From Arthrobacter sp. ov118 (lineage in GTDB: Bacteria > Actinomycetota > Actinomycetes > Actinomycetales > Micrococcaceae): a DNA stretch of 64,000 nt. The stretch covers positions 186,001 through 250,000 of the forward strand of contig NZ_FPAY01000002.1 in the NCBI RefSeq assembly GCF_900116495.1, read 5' to 3'. The translations under genes and the position numbers were made by a program. The number at the start of each line of letters is the position of its first letter. Position 1 is the stretch's first letter. The notes under the pieces are model-generated. The model ran no database searches and was not told the DNA's origin. It saw only the letters and a list, made by a program, of their open reading frames with translations. Below are positions 26,473-34,946 of this stretch, piece by piece.

Positions 26473-26954
26473 GGAATATGAGTCCTTTTTGGGTCGTGTG
26501 CTTCTGGCCCGATTGTAACGCCGCAGACTGAACGGCAGCCGAGGATCGGCCCCCGGCCTCCCCGATGGCCTCCCCGCCGGTATCTGCCGCGGCATCTCCA
26601 GCCTTGCCTACGCCAGCTTTGACGGCTCCTGTGAGACAATGATCGTGGCTGGAACCCGATCCACATCCGGATTCCGGTCCGGCGATTTTGTTTCAAGACC
26701 GCCAATGATGAGCAGGGAGCTGCGGATCCTCTGGTTCCAGCTGTCCCGCCGCCATTGGACGGCACCTGGCTGTGGCGTAGAGGTCAACGGGTTCAAGACA
26801 ATCTCGCCGGCCCTCCAGGGCTGCCGCACCCCACTGCCGGTGCGAACCTGAGGGTATCCAATTGACTTCTGTCAATGCCTGCGGGTGTTGACGCATATTT
26901 GCCCCATCGGGCGCCGGATGTGGCGGCGAATCGGGGGCAGGAGTGTCGCCACAT
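26473..26954. other. Long leader/divergent promoter region of rne
   Basis: About 480 bases without a convincing gene. It should contain the promoters of VKOR and rne and probably a long rne 5' untranslated region, as is usual for autoregulated rne genes. I saw a small TTGAC-TTCT-GTCAA dyad at 26862-26875 and no good -35/-10 pair. Confidence 0.45.
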
Positions 26955-29900
26955 ATGGATAATGATCAGGTTGTAGCCGGCAACGAAGAGCTAGTTGTTA
27001 CCGAAGGCGCAGCAGAAGCTGCAGAAGCAGAGGCTCCGGTAGCGCCGAAGAGGGCCGTTCGGACCCGTCGCAAGACGCCCGTTCCAAAGGTATCCGCCGC
27101 CGCGGCAGCAGAGGCCGTGGCGGAAGCCGCTGCCCTCGCCGAAGCGGACGGCTCCGATGAGCCCGTCACCGAAAGCCAGGCAGCCGGAGACGCCGCGGTC
27201 CCCGAAGCCAAGGCCAAGGCACCCGCACGCCGTACCCGTGCCCGCAAGTCCATTGCGGCACCGGAGCCCTCGCCTGCCTTCGCCGAAGACGAAATAGCGG
27301 CCGCGGCCGCAGAAGGAGTAGCGGCCGCCGATGCTGCAGAAGCTCCGGCAGCGGCCGCTGAGCCGGCCGCCGAGCCGCCCGTCGCCGAGAAGCCGGTCCG
27401 TCGCCGGGCCAGCCGGGCCAAGGCGGCCCCGAAAGCGGACGAGGTTCCCGCGGTAGCGGCAATCCCCGCCGAAGTTGCGGCAGTCGAAGCGGCAGCCGTC
27501 GAAGAAGTGCCCGCCGAAGAAGTGGCAGCCACTGAAGAAACCGCCGCCGCCGGAGACGCGTCAGTTGCTGCACAGACCGCAACGCCGGACGCCGCCCAGC
27601 CCGCACAGGCGCAGGCCGGAGAACCCGAAACCAAGCCGGAAAACCGGGCCGCGTCGCTCTTCCTGGAACCCGGTGCCCTCACCTCCGTCATCTTCCAGGC
27701 CCCCGACCTCAGTACGGTGGTGCGTTCGGCACCCGCCGCAGCACCGACGGAACCGGATGTCGAAGAGGGTGAGGAAGACGAGGACGCCGGTAGCCGCCGT
27801 CGCCGCCGCAGCCGCGGTCGGCGTGGGCGCAGCCGCACGGGTGCCGAGTCGGACACGGACGTGGAAGGCGCCGACGAAGAGGGCGACGAAGCTCCGGAAG
27901 AGGTGCTCGAAGACGGAGTGACCTCGCGCCGCCGTCGCCGCCGCCGCCGTGGCGACCAGGACCTGGAACTGACCGGCGGGGGAGACGATGACCCGCCCAA
28001 CACGGTCACCCGTGTACGCGCGCCCCGGGCGATCAGCGAAGCCCCGGTCAACAACCGCGTCACCTCCGTCAAGGGTTCCACCCGCCTCGAAGCCAAGAAG
28101 CAGCGCCGCCGCGAGTCCCGCGACACCGGCCGCCGCCGCACCGTCATCACCGAAGCAGAGTTCCTGGCCCGCCGCGAATCCGTCGACCGGCAGATGATCG
28201 TCCGCCAGCGCGACGACAGAATCCAGATCGGCGTCCTTGAAGACGGCGTCCTGGCCGAGCACTTCGTTTCAAAGACCCAGCAGGACTCTCTGATCGGCAA
28301 TGTCTACCTGGGCAAGGTCCAGAACGTGCTGCCCTCCATGGAGGCCGCCTTCGTTGACATCGGACGCGGCCGCAACGCCGTCCTCTACGCCGGCGAAGTG
28401 AACTGGGACGCGGTCAACCTCGAAGGCAAGCAGCGCCGGATCGAGAACGCGCTCAAATCCGGCGACTCCGTGCTGGTCCAGGTCACGAAGGACCCGGTCG
28501 GCCACAAGGGCGCCCGCCTCACCAGCCAGATCTCGCTGCCCGGACGCTACCTCGTGTACGTGCCCGGCGGTTCCATGACCGGCATCTCCCGCAAGCTGCC
28601 CGACGTCGAACGCAACCGCCTTAAGCGGATCCTCAAGGACCGCCTGCCCGAAGACGCAGGCGTCATTGTCCGCACCGCCGCCGAAGGCGCGTCCGAGGAG
28701 GAACTGACTCACGACATCAACCGCCTGCGCGCACAGTGGGAAGGCATCGAGAGCCAGTCGACATCCACAAAGATCCTCGCCCCGGAGCTGCTCTATGGCG
28801 AACCGGACCTGACCATCAAGGTGGTCCGCGACGTCTTCAACGAGGACTTCTCCAAGCTGATAGTTTCCGGAGAGGAAGCCTGGGACACCATCGAGGCCTA
28901 CGTCACCTACGTGGCACCGGACCTCGTGGGCCGGCTCGAGAAGTGGACCAAGGACACGGACATCTTCGCTGCCTGGCGCATCGACGAGCAGATCCACAAG
29001 GCCCTGGACCGGAAGGTTTTCCTGCCCTCCGGTGGTTCCCTCGTGATCGACCGCACCGAAGCCATGACAGTGGTGGACGTCAATACGGGCAAGTTCACCG
29101 GCTCCGGCGGCAACCTCGAGGAAACCGTCACCAAGAACAACCTCGAAGCGGCCGAGGAAGTCGTCCGGCAGCTTCGCCTGCGCGATATCGGCGGCATCAT
29201 CGTGATCGACTTCATCGACATGGTGCTCGAATCCAACCGTGACCTCGTGCTGCGCCGCATGGTGGAGTGCCTGGGCCGGGACCGCACCAAGCACCAGGTG
29301 GCCGAGGTGACCTCGCTGGGCCTGGTCCAGATGACCCGCAAGCGGATGGGCACCGGACTGCTGGAAGTCTTCGGCGAGCAGTGTGAAGCCTGTGCGGGCC
29401 GCGGAATTGTCACCCACGACGAACCCGTCGAGCACCGTCGTGCCAACACCGTCGCGGCCGAGCACTACGTGCCGCGCACTGAGGCACAGCCGGCTGCCCG
29501 GACCGAACGCAAGAGCCGCCGCCGCGGCAGGGGAGGCCAGGGCCCGGAGTCCGTGCCCTCGGCACCGGCCGCCGTCCATCCCGAGCCGAGCGAGGCCGAG
29601 CGCCACGCCAAGGCTGAAGCCACCCGTGCCGCACTGGCGAACATCGCTGCCGCGGCGCACGCCGCCCATCTGCACGACGGCGAGGCTGCCACTGCCAGCG
29701 ACGCCGGGGTCCGCCAGGCCGCAGCCGACGCCGTCGAAGCTGTCGCCCAGCTCGCGGCCACCGAGGAAGCAGCCGGCCGTCCCGCGGCTGTCCTGACCTT
29801 TGGCGGCGAGCAGGTGGCCATTCCGTTCGTCGAGCACGCCGAGGAGGACGCGCCGGCACCGGCACTGACCCTGGATCTGCTGGCCGAAGCGTTCGCCAAC

Positions 29901-30311
29901 CTGGGCGAGACCGAGGCCCGCGCGCAGGACGATGTCCGCACCCCGGATGCCACCCGCGCTCAGGGTGAGAGTCAGGGTCTGGCGCAGGGACAGGCGCAGG
30001 GACAGGCAGCCGCCGCGCCGCAGACGCCGGCATCCGGTGCTGCCGGATCACCCGCAGCGGTCCGTGCTGAGGTTCCTGGTTCCCCGGCGGCCGACGCTGC
30101 GACGTCCCGTGGCCGCCGTGGGCGCCGCAACCGGAGCGCCAGCCGCGCCCAGGGGGCAGCCAACGAGACCTCCGTGGAGCATCGCGAGCCCACCGCCCCG
30201 GCGGCGGCCGGGTCGGTTCACGAGGCTAAAGCCCCGGCCGCGCCTGCCGCTGTTCCGGCCGGCAACGAGCCGATCATCCTCGGCGTTGGGGTGCCGGCAT
30301 CGGAGCTTTAG
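26955..30311 (+). CDS. rne: Ribonuclease E/G
   Basis: Main endoribonuclease for mRNA decay and rRNA/tRNA processing. The 1118-aa protein has a catalytic core (about 385-830) inside two disordered arms. The N-terminal 380 residues are Ala/Glu/Pro-rich with Arg-rich blocks (RRRRRSRGRRGRSR and RRRRRRRRG types) that probably bind RNA. The core shows the S1 domain (IGNVYLGKVQNVLPSMEAAF), catalytic Asp near 708 (VVDVNTGKF) and 752 (IVIDFIDM), and the Zn-link CEACAGRG near 813. The C-terminal 290 residues are Ala/Gln-rich scaffold. ATG 26955 is used, 11 bases after AGGAG. Confidence 0.95.
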   Translation: MDNDQVVAGNEELVVTEGAAEAAEAEAPVAPKRAVRTRRKTPVPKVSAAAAAEAVAEAAALAEADGSDEPVTESQAAGDAAVPEAKAKAPARRTRARKSIAAPEPSPAFAEDEIAAAAAEGVAAADAAEAPAAAAEPAAEPPVAEKPVRRRASRAKAAPKADEVPAVAAIPAEVAAVEAAAVEEVPAEEVAATEETAAAGDASVAAQTATPDAAQPAQAQAGEPETKPENRAASLFLEPGALTSVIFQAPDLSTVVRSAPAAAPTEPDVEEGEEDEDAGSRRRRRSRGRRGRSRTGAESDTDVEGADEEGDEAPEEVLEDGVTSRRRRRRRRGDQDLELTGGGDDDPPNTVTRVRAPRAISEAPVNNRVTSVKGSTRLEAKKQRRRESRDTGRRRTVITEAEFLARRESVDRQMIVRQRDDRIQIGVLEDGVLAEHFVSKTQQDSLIGNVYLGKVQNVLPSMEAAFVDIGRGRNAVLYAGEVNWDAVNLEGKQRRIENALKSGDSVLVQVTKDPVGHKGARLTSQISLPGRYLVYVPGGSMTGISRKLPDVERNRLKRILKDRLPEDAGVIVRTAAEGASEEELTHDINRLRAQWEGIESQSTSTKILAPELLYGEPDLTIKVVRDVFNEDFSKLIVSGEEAWDTIEAYVTYVAPDLVGRLEKWTKDTDIFAAWRIDEQIHKALDRKVFLPSGGSLVIDRTEAMTVVDVNTGKFTGSGGNLEETVTKNNLEAAEEVVRQLRLRDIGGIIVIDFIDMVLESNRDLVLRRMVECLGRDRTKHQVAEVTSLGLVQMTRKRMGTGLLEVFGEQCEACAGRGIVTHDEPVEHRRANTVAAEHYVPRTEAQPAARTERKSRRRGRGGQGPESVPSAPAAVHPEPSEAERHAKAEATRAALANIAAAAHAAHLHDGEAATASDAGVRQAAADAVEAVAQLAATEEAAGRPAAVLTFGGEQVAIPFVEHAEEDAPAPALTLDLLAEAFANLGETEARAQDDVRTPDATRAQGESQGLAQGQAQGQAAAAPQTPASGAAGSPAAVRAEVPGSPAADAATSRGRRGRRNRSASRAQGAANETSVEHREPTAPAAAGSVHEAKAPAAPAAVPAGNEPIILGVGVPASEL

Positions 30312-30381
30312 TCCTCCAAAGGCTAAATGCCTGCTGACGGACTCCTTCGGCTGGCTGTTCCCCTCCGCTACTGGTGGGGCA

Positions 30382-30438
30382 GCGGGAACGGGTCCGGAGG
30401 GGCGTAACACTACGTCCCCTCCGGCCCGGTCCCGTTCC
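30382..30438 (+). terminator. Terminator after rne
   Basis: A long G+C-rich interrupted stem: AGGGGCGTA pairs with TACGTCCCCT-type sequence around a short loop near 30409, extended by CGGGAACGGGTCCGG against CCGGCCCGGTCCCG. It lies between the rne stop and the TPP riboswitch. Confidence 0.7.
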
Positions 30439-30480
30439 GCCGTTAAAGGGGCGCGCGGGGGCAACGGCTAGGCTGGAGCA

Positions 30481-30562
30481 CTGACACGGGGTGCCGCGCA
30501 TCGGGCCGGCTGAGATCCAGACCCGTTGAACCTGTCCGGTTAGCACCGGCGAAGGGATGTCT
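30481..30562 (+). promoter_or_regulatory. TPP (thiamine pyrophosphate) riboswitch
   Basis: The classic THI-element blocks are present in order: CGGGGTGCC, GGCTGAGA, ACCCGTTGAACCTG, GGTTAGCACC and GCGAAGGGA. The P1 strand GACA (30483-30486) pairs with TGTC at 30558-30561, which overlaps the TG of the downstream start codon and lies next to the ribosome-binding AAGGGA. TPP binding would therefore directly block translation of the ThiD-TenA gene. Confidence 0.95.
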
Positions 30563-32239
30563 GACTTGTCCGCAGCCAATTCGTCCGAGTTTGTGCGCAG
30601 TGATTTTCTGCACAGTGATCTTGTGACCAGTGATTTCCTGCCGGCGGCGCCGGCCCTGTCCGCGCCGACCCGTATTCCCCGCGTGCTGGCCATCGCCGGG
30701 TCGGACCCGTCCGGCGGGGCCGGGATCCAGGCCGACCTGAAGAGCATCGCGGCGAACGGCGGTTACGGCATGGCCGCCATCACCGCGCTGACAGCGCAAA
30801 ACACCCGGGGCGTGAGCGCTGTCCACGTACCGCCGGCAGCGTTCCTCACCGCGCAGCTGGACGCCATCAGTGACGACATCGTCATCGACGCCGTCAAGAT
30901 CGGCATGCTCGGCGACGCAGCAGTGATCGACGCCGTCCGCAGCTGGCTTCAAAAGGTGCGTCCCGCCGTCGTGGTCCTGGACCCGGTGATGGTCGCCACC
31001 AGCGGCGACCGGCTCCTGCAGGAATCGGCCGAGGCCGCCATGGCGTCCCTCCTACCAATGGCGGATCTCATCACGCCGAATCTGTCCGAACTTGCCATTC
31101 TGCTCCGGGAGCCGGTCGCGGCCGACTGGGCGGAAGCCCTGGCACAGGGCAAGCGGCTGGCCGCCCTGGCCGGCACCACCGTCCTGGTTAAGGGCGGACA
31201 CCTCAAGGGCGGCCGGCCTGGCGGTCCGCTGCAGGACGACGGCGCGGATGCCGGGAACGATGCCGGAAGCGCCGCGGCCGGCTGCCCGGACGCGCTGGTC
31301 AACACCGGGGGCCTGCTGGGCCAGGAGACCGTGGTGGTGCCGGGGGAGCGGATCGACACGCGCAACAGCCACGGCACCGGCTGCTCGCTGTCCTCGGCCA
31401 TGGCCACGGTGCAGGCCCGGGTCGGGGACTGGGAAGCGGCGCTGCGGGAGGTCAAGCCGTGGCTGCTGGGCGCGCTGCGCGAAGCCTCGGCCCTGGACGT
31501 CGGCACCGGCAACGGCCCGGTCCATCACTTCCACCACCTGCAGGGCCCCACGCACGGCGGCCACACCCTGGCCGGCCAGGCCCCGGCGGAGGGCGAGTTC
31601 GCCGCGGCCCTGCGCGCGGGTGCCACGGAAGACCTCGACGCCATCTACGCCCTGGACTTCATCCGCGGACTCGCCGACGGCACCCTGCCCGAACATGAGT
31701 TCGCCTACTACCTCGCCCAAGACGCCATCTACCTTAACGGCTACTCCCGGGTCCTGGCCCGCGCCGCCGCCATCGCCCCCACCGAGGCAGAGCAGCTGTT
31801 CTGGGCCCGCTCGGCACAGACCTGCCTCGAGGTCGAGTCCGAGCTCCACCGTTCCTGGCTCAGTACCCGCCCTGCAGCGCCCGCCCTGGGCCCGGTCACA
31901 AAATCGTACGTGGATCACCTGCTGGCCACCTCGGTATCGGGGAGCTACGCGGTGCTCGTGGCGGCGGTCCTTCCGTGCTTCTGGCTCTACGCCGAAGTCG
32001 GGTCCACCCTGCACCGGGAGTTCCTAGCCGGCGGCGCCCCCGGGACGAACCCCTACGCCGGGTGGCTACGGACCTACGCCGACGAGGACTTCGCCGCCGC
32101 CACCCGGCAGGCCATCGCGTACACGGACACGGCGGCCCGGCAGGCCTCCGCCGGCGAGCGGCAGGCCATGGCCCTGGCCTTCCAGCAGTCCTCGCGCTAC
32201 GAAGTGGACTTCTTCGACGCGCCGAGGCTGTACGCCTGA
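30557..32239 (+). CDS. thiD: ThiD-TenA fusion: HMP/HMP-P kinase with thiaminase II domain
   Basis: A 560-aa fusion for thiamine pyrimidine supply. Residues about 37-310 are the ThiD ribokinase-fold domain: AIAGSDPSGGAGIQADLK at its start and the catalytic GTGCSLSSA near 276. It phosphorylates hydroxymethylpyrimidine twice. Residues about 350-560 are TenA, which salvages base-degraded thiamine to HMP; the nucleophile lies in QTCLEVESELH and the domain also has YYLAQDAIYL. A Gly/His-rich linker joins them. Start ATG 30557 sits inside the TPP riboswitch P1 region. The first 30 residues (repeated SDFLHSDLV-type) are poorly conserved, and a TTG at 30566-30568 is an alternative. Confidence 0.93.
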   Translation: MSDLSAANSSEFVRSDFLHSDLVTSDFLPAAPALSAPTRIPRVLAIAGSDPSGGAGIQADLKSIAANGGYGMAAITALTAQNTRGVSAVHVPPAAFLTAQLDAISDDIVIDAVKIGMLGDAAVIDAVRSWLQKVRPAVVVLDPVMVATSGDRLLQESAEAAMASLLPMADLITPNLSELAILLREPVAADWAEALAQGKRLAALAGTTVLVKGGHLKGGRPGGPLQDDGADAGNDAGSAAAGCPDALVNTGGLLGQETVVVPGERIDTRNSHGTGCSLSSAMATVQARVGDWEAALREVKPWLLGALREASALDVGTGNGPVHHFHHLQGPTHGGHTLAGQAPAEGEFAAALRAGATEDLDAIYALDFIRGLADGTLPEHEFAYYLAQDAIYLNGYSRVLARAAAIAPTEAEQLFWARSAQTCLEVESELHRSWLSTRPAAPALGPVTKSYVDHLLATSVSGSYAVLVAAVLPCFWLYAEVGSTLHREFLAGGAPGTNPYAGWLRTYADEDFAAATRQAIAYTDTAARQASAGERQAMALAFQQSSRYEVDFFDAPRLYA

Positions 32240-32607
32240 CTCCAGTGGCCGCCGCAGCCGGTAGGATGGTGGGGCACGGTTCCGGAAGTCGTTGCGGCGC
32301 TACAACATCAAGACAGCATCAAACACGTTGTGGTGCCTATCACGGACTACCCGCCGGAACCAGCCTCATTTGCGGCCGAAGGCGAAATTAGCGTATTCTA
32401 GATCTTCGGTGCTTACGCCAACACTTGGGTTATGACCCCGAGAGCTGTCCGCTTGGAATTCCAACTGGATATGTTCCGGGGATAGCTCATGGGTTCCCCC
32501 GGGGAACCCACCGGCGTTGAGGCACAGCGTGAGCCGGTCCAAACAGTTTGGCCCCAGGTTCCGCACGCAAATCTAGTAATAAACGTCGAGAGAAGTGAGT
32601 TCCCCAA
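32240..32607 (+). other. Intergenic leader of rplU
   Basis: About 370 bases with no convincing gene between thiD-tenA and rplU. It holds the candidate rplU promoter (32370-32399), a small hairpin TGGGTTCC-CCCGG-GGAACCCA (32490-32510) in the presumed leader, and a weak dyad GTTG-CAAC near 32291. The leader hairpin could be a target for ribosomal protein autoregulation, but nothing proves it. Confidence 0.45.
32370..32399 (+). promoter_or_regulatory. Candidate vegetative promoter for rplU-rpmA
   Basis: TTGCGG (32370-32375) and TATTCT (32394-32399) are 18 bases apart, a reasonable match to the housekeeping sigma consensus, about 210 bases before rplU. Confidence 0.4.
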
Positions 32608-32916
32608 GTGGTGTACGCGATTGTCCGCGCAGGCGGCCGCCAAGAGAAGGTTTCCGTTGGAGACTTCGTTACCCTGAACCGCGTCGCCGGTGGAGCCGGC
32701 AGCACCATTGAGCTGCCCGCACTGCTCCTGGTTGACGGCGAAAAGGTCACGTCCGCTGCCGCGGACCTGGCTAAGGTAACGGTTACGGCTGAGATCCTCG
32801 AAGACCTCCGTGGTCCGAAGATCGTCATCCAGAAGTTCAAGAACAAGACCGGCTACAAGAAGCGCCAGGGTCACCGTCAGGAACTGACCAAGGTCAAGAT
32901 CACCGGTATCAAGTAA
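32608..32916 (+). CDS. rplU: Large subunit ribosomal protein bL21
   Basis: A 102-aa ribosomal protein that binds 23S rRNA in domain I. It starts VVYAIVRAGGRQEKVSVGD and ends with the family signature KFKNKTGYKKRQGHRQ-T-VKI. The start is GTG 32608 with a purine-rich GAGAAGTGAG region upstream. It is followed by rpmA after 60 bases in the universally conserved rplU-rpmA-obg order. Confidence 0.98.
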   Translation: MVYAIVRAGGRQEKVSVGDFVTLNRVAGGAGSTIELPALLLVDGEKVTSAAADLAKVTVTAEILEDLRGPKIVIQKFKNKTGYKKRQGHRQELTKVKITGIK

Positions 32917-32976
32917 CTTCGCGTTACTGTTCAGGTTTTCAACAGATTCCCCAGAATTTAAAGGCAGGCAATTCAA

Positions 32977-33240
32977 ATGGCACATAAAAAAGGCGCGAGT
33001 TCCACCCGCAACGGTCGTGACTCCAACGCTCAGTACCTCGGCGTCAAGCGCTTCGGCGGCCAGGTAGTTTCCGCAGGCGAGATCATCGTCCGCCAGCGCG
33101 GCACCCACTTCCACCCGGGTGCAGGCGTAGGCCGCGGCGGCGACGACACCCTGTTCGCTCTCACCCCCGGCGCCGTCGAGTTCGGCACGCGCCGTGGCCG
33201 TCGCGTTGTGAACATCGTGGCTGCTGCAGCTGCAGAGTAA
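32977..33240 (+). CDS. rpmA: Large subunit ribosomal protein bL27
   Basis: An 87-aa ribosomal protein placed near the peptidyl transferase centre. It begins MAHKKGASSTRNGRDS and carries RQRGTHFHPGAGVGRGGDDTLFA, both diagnostic. There is no N-terminal cleavable extension of the Firmicutes type. An AAAGGCAGG ribosome-binding region precedes the ATG at 32977. A terminator-like hairpin follows before obg. Confidence 0.98.
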   Translation: MAHKKGASSTRNGRDSNAQYLGVKRFGGQVVSAGEIIVRQRGTHFHPGAGVGRGGDDTLFALTPGAVEFGTRRGRRVVNIVAAAAAE

Positions 33241-33255
33241 CAGCAAGTTTTCAAT

Positions 33256-33294
33256 CGGTGGAGCGGGCCAATAGGTCCGCTCCACCGGTGTTTT
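33256..33294 (+). terminator. Terminator between rpmA and obg
   Basis: A 14-bp stem (33256-33269 with 33274-33287, one G.U pair) has a 4-nt loop and is followed by GTGTTTT. Confidence 0.85.
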
Positions 33295-33356
33295 AACCGC
33301 ATTACAATCAACTTGGGCCCTTCCGGGGTCCGGTGAACAGCACTGAGGAGATCCAC

Positions 33357-34946
33357 GTGGCCAGCTTTGTAGACCGGGTAGTACTGCACGTATCCGGCGG
33401 TACCGGCGGCCATGGCTGTGTCTCCGTGCACCGTGAAAAATTCAAGCCCCTCGGCGGTCCCGACGGCGGCAACGGCGGCAACGGCGGCGACGTCATCCTG
33501 CGCGTCGACCCGCAGACCACCACCCTTCTGGACTACCACCACGCACCCCACCGGCACGCCACCAACGGCGGCCCCGGCATGGGCGACTGGCGCGGCGGGA
33601 AGAACGGCGAGACCCTCATCCTTCCGGTGCCCGAGGGCACCGTCGTCAAGTCCAAGTCCGGTGAAGTCCTCGCCGACCTCGTAGGCGAGGGCGCCGAGTA
33701 CATTGCCGCCGCTGGCGGCATCGGCGGCCTCGGCAACGCTGCGCTGTCGTCGCAGAAGCGCCGGGCCCCCGGCTTCGCGCTGCTCGGCATCGAAGGCGAA
33801 TCCAGCGACATCGTCCTGGAACTGAAGTCCATCGCGGACATCGCCCTGGTCGGCTTCCCGTCCGCCGGCAAATCCAGCCTTATCGCCGCGATGTCCGCCG
33901 CGCGGCCCAAGATCGCCGACTACCCCTTCACCACCCTCATTCCGAACCTGGGCGTCGTCCAGGCCGGTGACGTGCGCTTCACCATCGCCGACGTCCCCGG
34001 CCTGATCGAGGGCGCCAGCGAGGGCAAGGGCCTGGGCCACAACTTCCTGCGCCACGTGGAGCGCTGCGCCGCCCTGGTGCACGTGCTGGACTGCGGAACC
34101 CTGGAATCGGACCGCGACCCCCTCTCCGACCTCGCCATCATTGAGGCGGAGCTCGAGAAGTACGCCGTGGACATGAGCTATGCCGGCACCGACGGTGAAG
34201 TGGTTCCGCTGAACCACCGCCCCCGCCTGGTGGCCCTGAACAAGGTTGACCTGCCTGACGGCAAGGACATGGCCGAGTTCGTCCGCCCCGAACTGGAATC
34301 CCGCGGCTACAAGGTCTTCGAAATTTCCGCAACGAGCCACGAGGGCCTCCGCCAGCTCGGCTTCGCCATGGCCGAGATCGTCAAAGCCGCCCGCGACGCC
34401 GTCGCCGCGACCCCGCCGAAGGTGCAGGCGCCCGTGCTGCGCCCCCGCGCGGTCAATGAATCCGGCTTCAGCATCCGCCGCGAAGAAAAGAACCTCGAGC
34501 CGCTGTTCCGCGTCCTTGGCGAGAAGCCGGTGCGCTGGGTCAAGCAGACCGACTTCACCAACGAGGAAGCGATCGGCTACCTGGCAGACCGCCTGGCCAA
34601 GCTCGGCGTCGAAACTGAACTCTTCAAGCAGGGTGCCAAGCCGGGCGACACCGTGGTCATCGGCGAGGACGACGGCGTCGTCTTCGACTGGGAGCCGACC
34701 ATGATGGCCGGCGCCGAACTGCTGGCCTCGCCGCGCGGCACCGATGTGCGCTTCGCCGAAATCGGCGACCGCCCCACCCGCGGACAGAAGCGCGAAGAGC
34801 AGCAGGAACGCCGCGACGCCAAGGCCGCTGCCCGCGCCGAACTGGAGGCCGAGCGCAAGGCCGGCATCTGGACCGAATCGGTCAGCCGGCGGCGCGCCCC
34901 GCAGCCGCTCAAGGAGAGTGGACTGGGCGCAGCCGATGACGAGTAG
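33357..34946 (+). CDS. obg: GTPase Obg/CgtA
   Basis: Essential GTPase in 50S ribosome assembly and stress signalling. The 529-aa protein has the Gly-rich Obg fold (VVLHVSGGTGGHG, GGPDGGNGGNGG), then the G domain: G1 GFPSAGKSS near 165, G3 DVPGLIEGA, G4 NKVD, G5 SATS. The OCT domain follows (LFRVLGEKPVRWVKQTDFTN). A charged Arg/Glu/Ala tail of about 60 residues is typical of actinobacteria. GTG 33357 is preferred because GAGGAG lies six bases upstream. Its last 11 bases overlap the start of proB. Confidence 0.97.
   Translation: MASFVDRVVLHVSGGTGGHGCVSVHREKFKPLGGPDGGNGGNGGDVILRVDPQTTTLLDYHHAPHRHATNGGPGMGDWRGGKNGETLILPVPEGTVVKSKSGEVLADLVGEGAEYIAAAGGIGGLGNAALSSQKRRAPGFALLGIEGESSDIVLELKSIADIALVGFPSAGKSSLIAAMSAARPKIADYPFTTLIPNLGVVQAGDVRFTIADVPGLIEGASEGKGLGHNFLRHVERCAALVHVLDCGTLESDRDPLSDLAIIEAELEKYAVDMSYAGTDGEVVPLNHRPRLVALNKVDLPDGKDMAEFVRPELESRGYKVFEISATSHEGLRQLGFAMAEIVKAARDAVAATPPKVQAPVLRPRAVNESGFSIRREEKNLEPLFRVLGEKPVRWVKQTDFTNEEAIGYLADRLAKLGVETELFKQGAKPGDTVVIGEDDGVVFDWEPTMMAGAELLASPRGTDVRFAEIGDRPTRGQKREEQQERRDAKAAARAELEAERKAGIWTESVSRRRAPQPLKESGLGAADDE

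Noticed and set aside
26619..26640. TTGACG with GACAAT as an rne promoter
   Set aside because: The spacer is only 10 bases, far too short for a sigma-70-type promoter.
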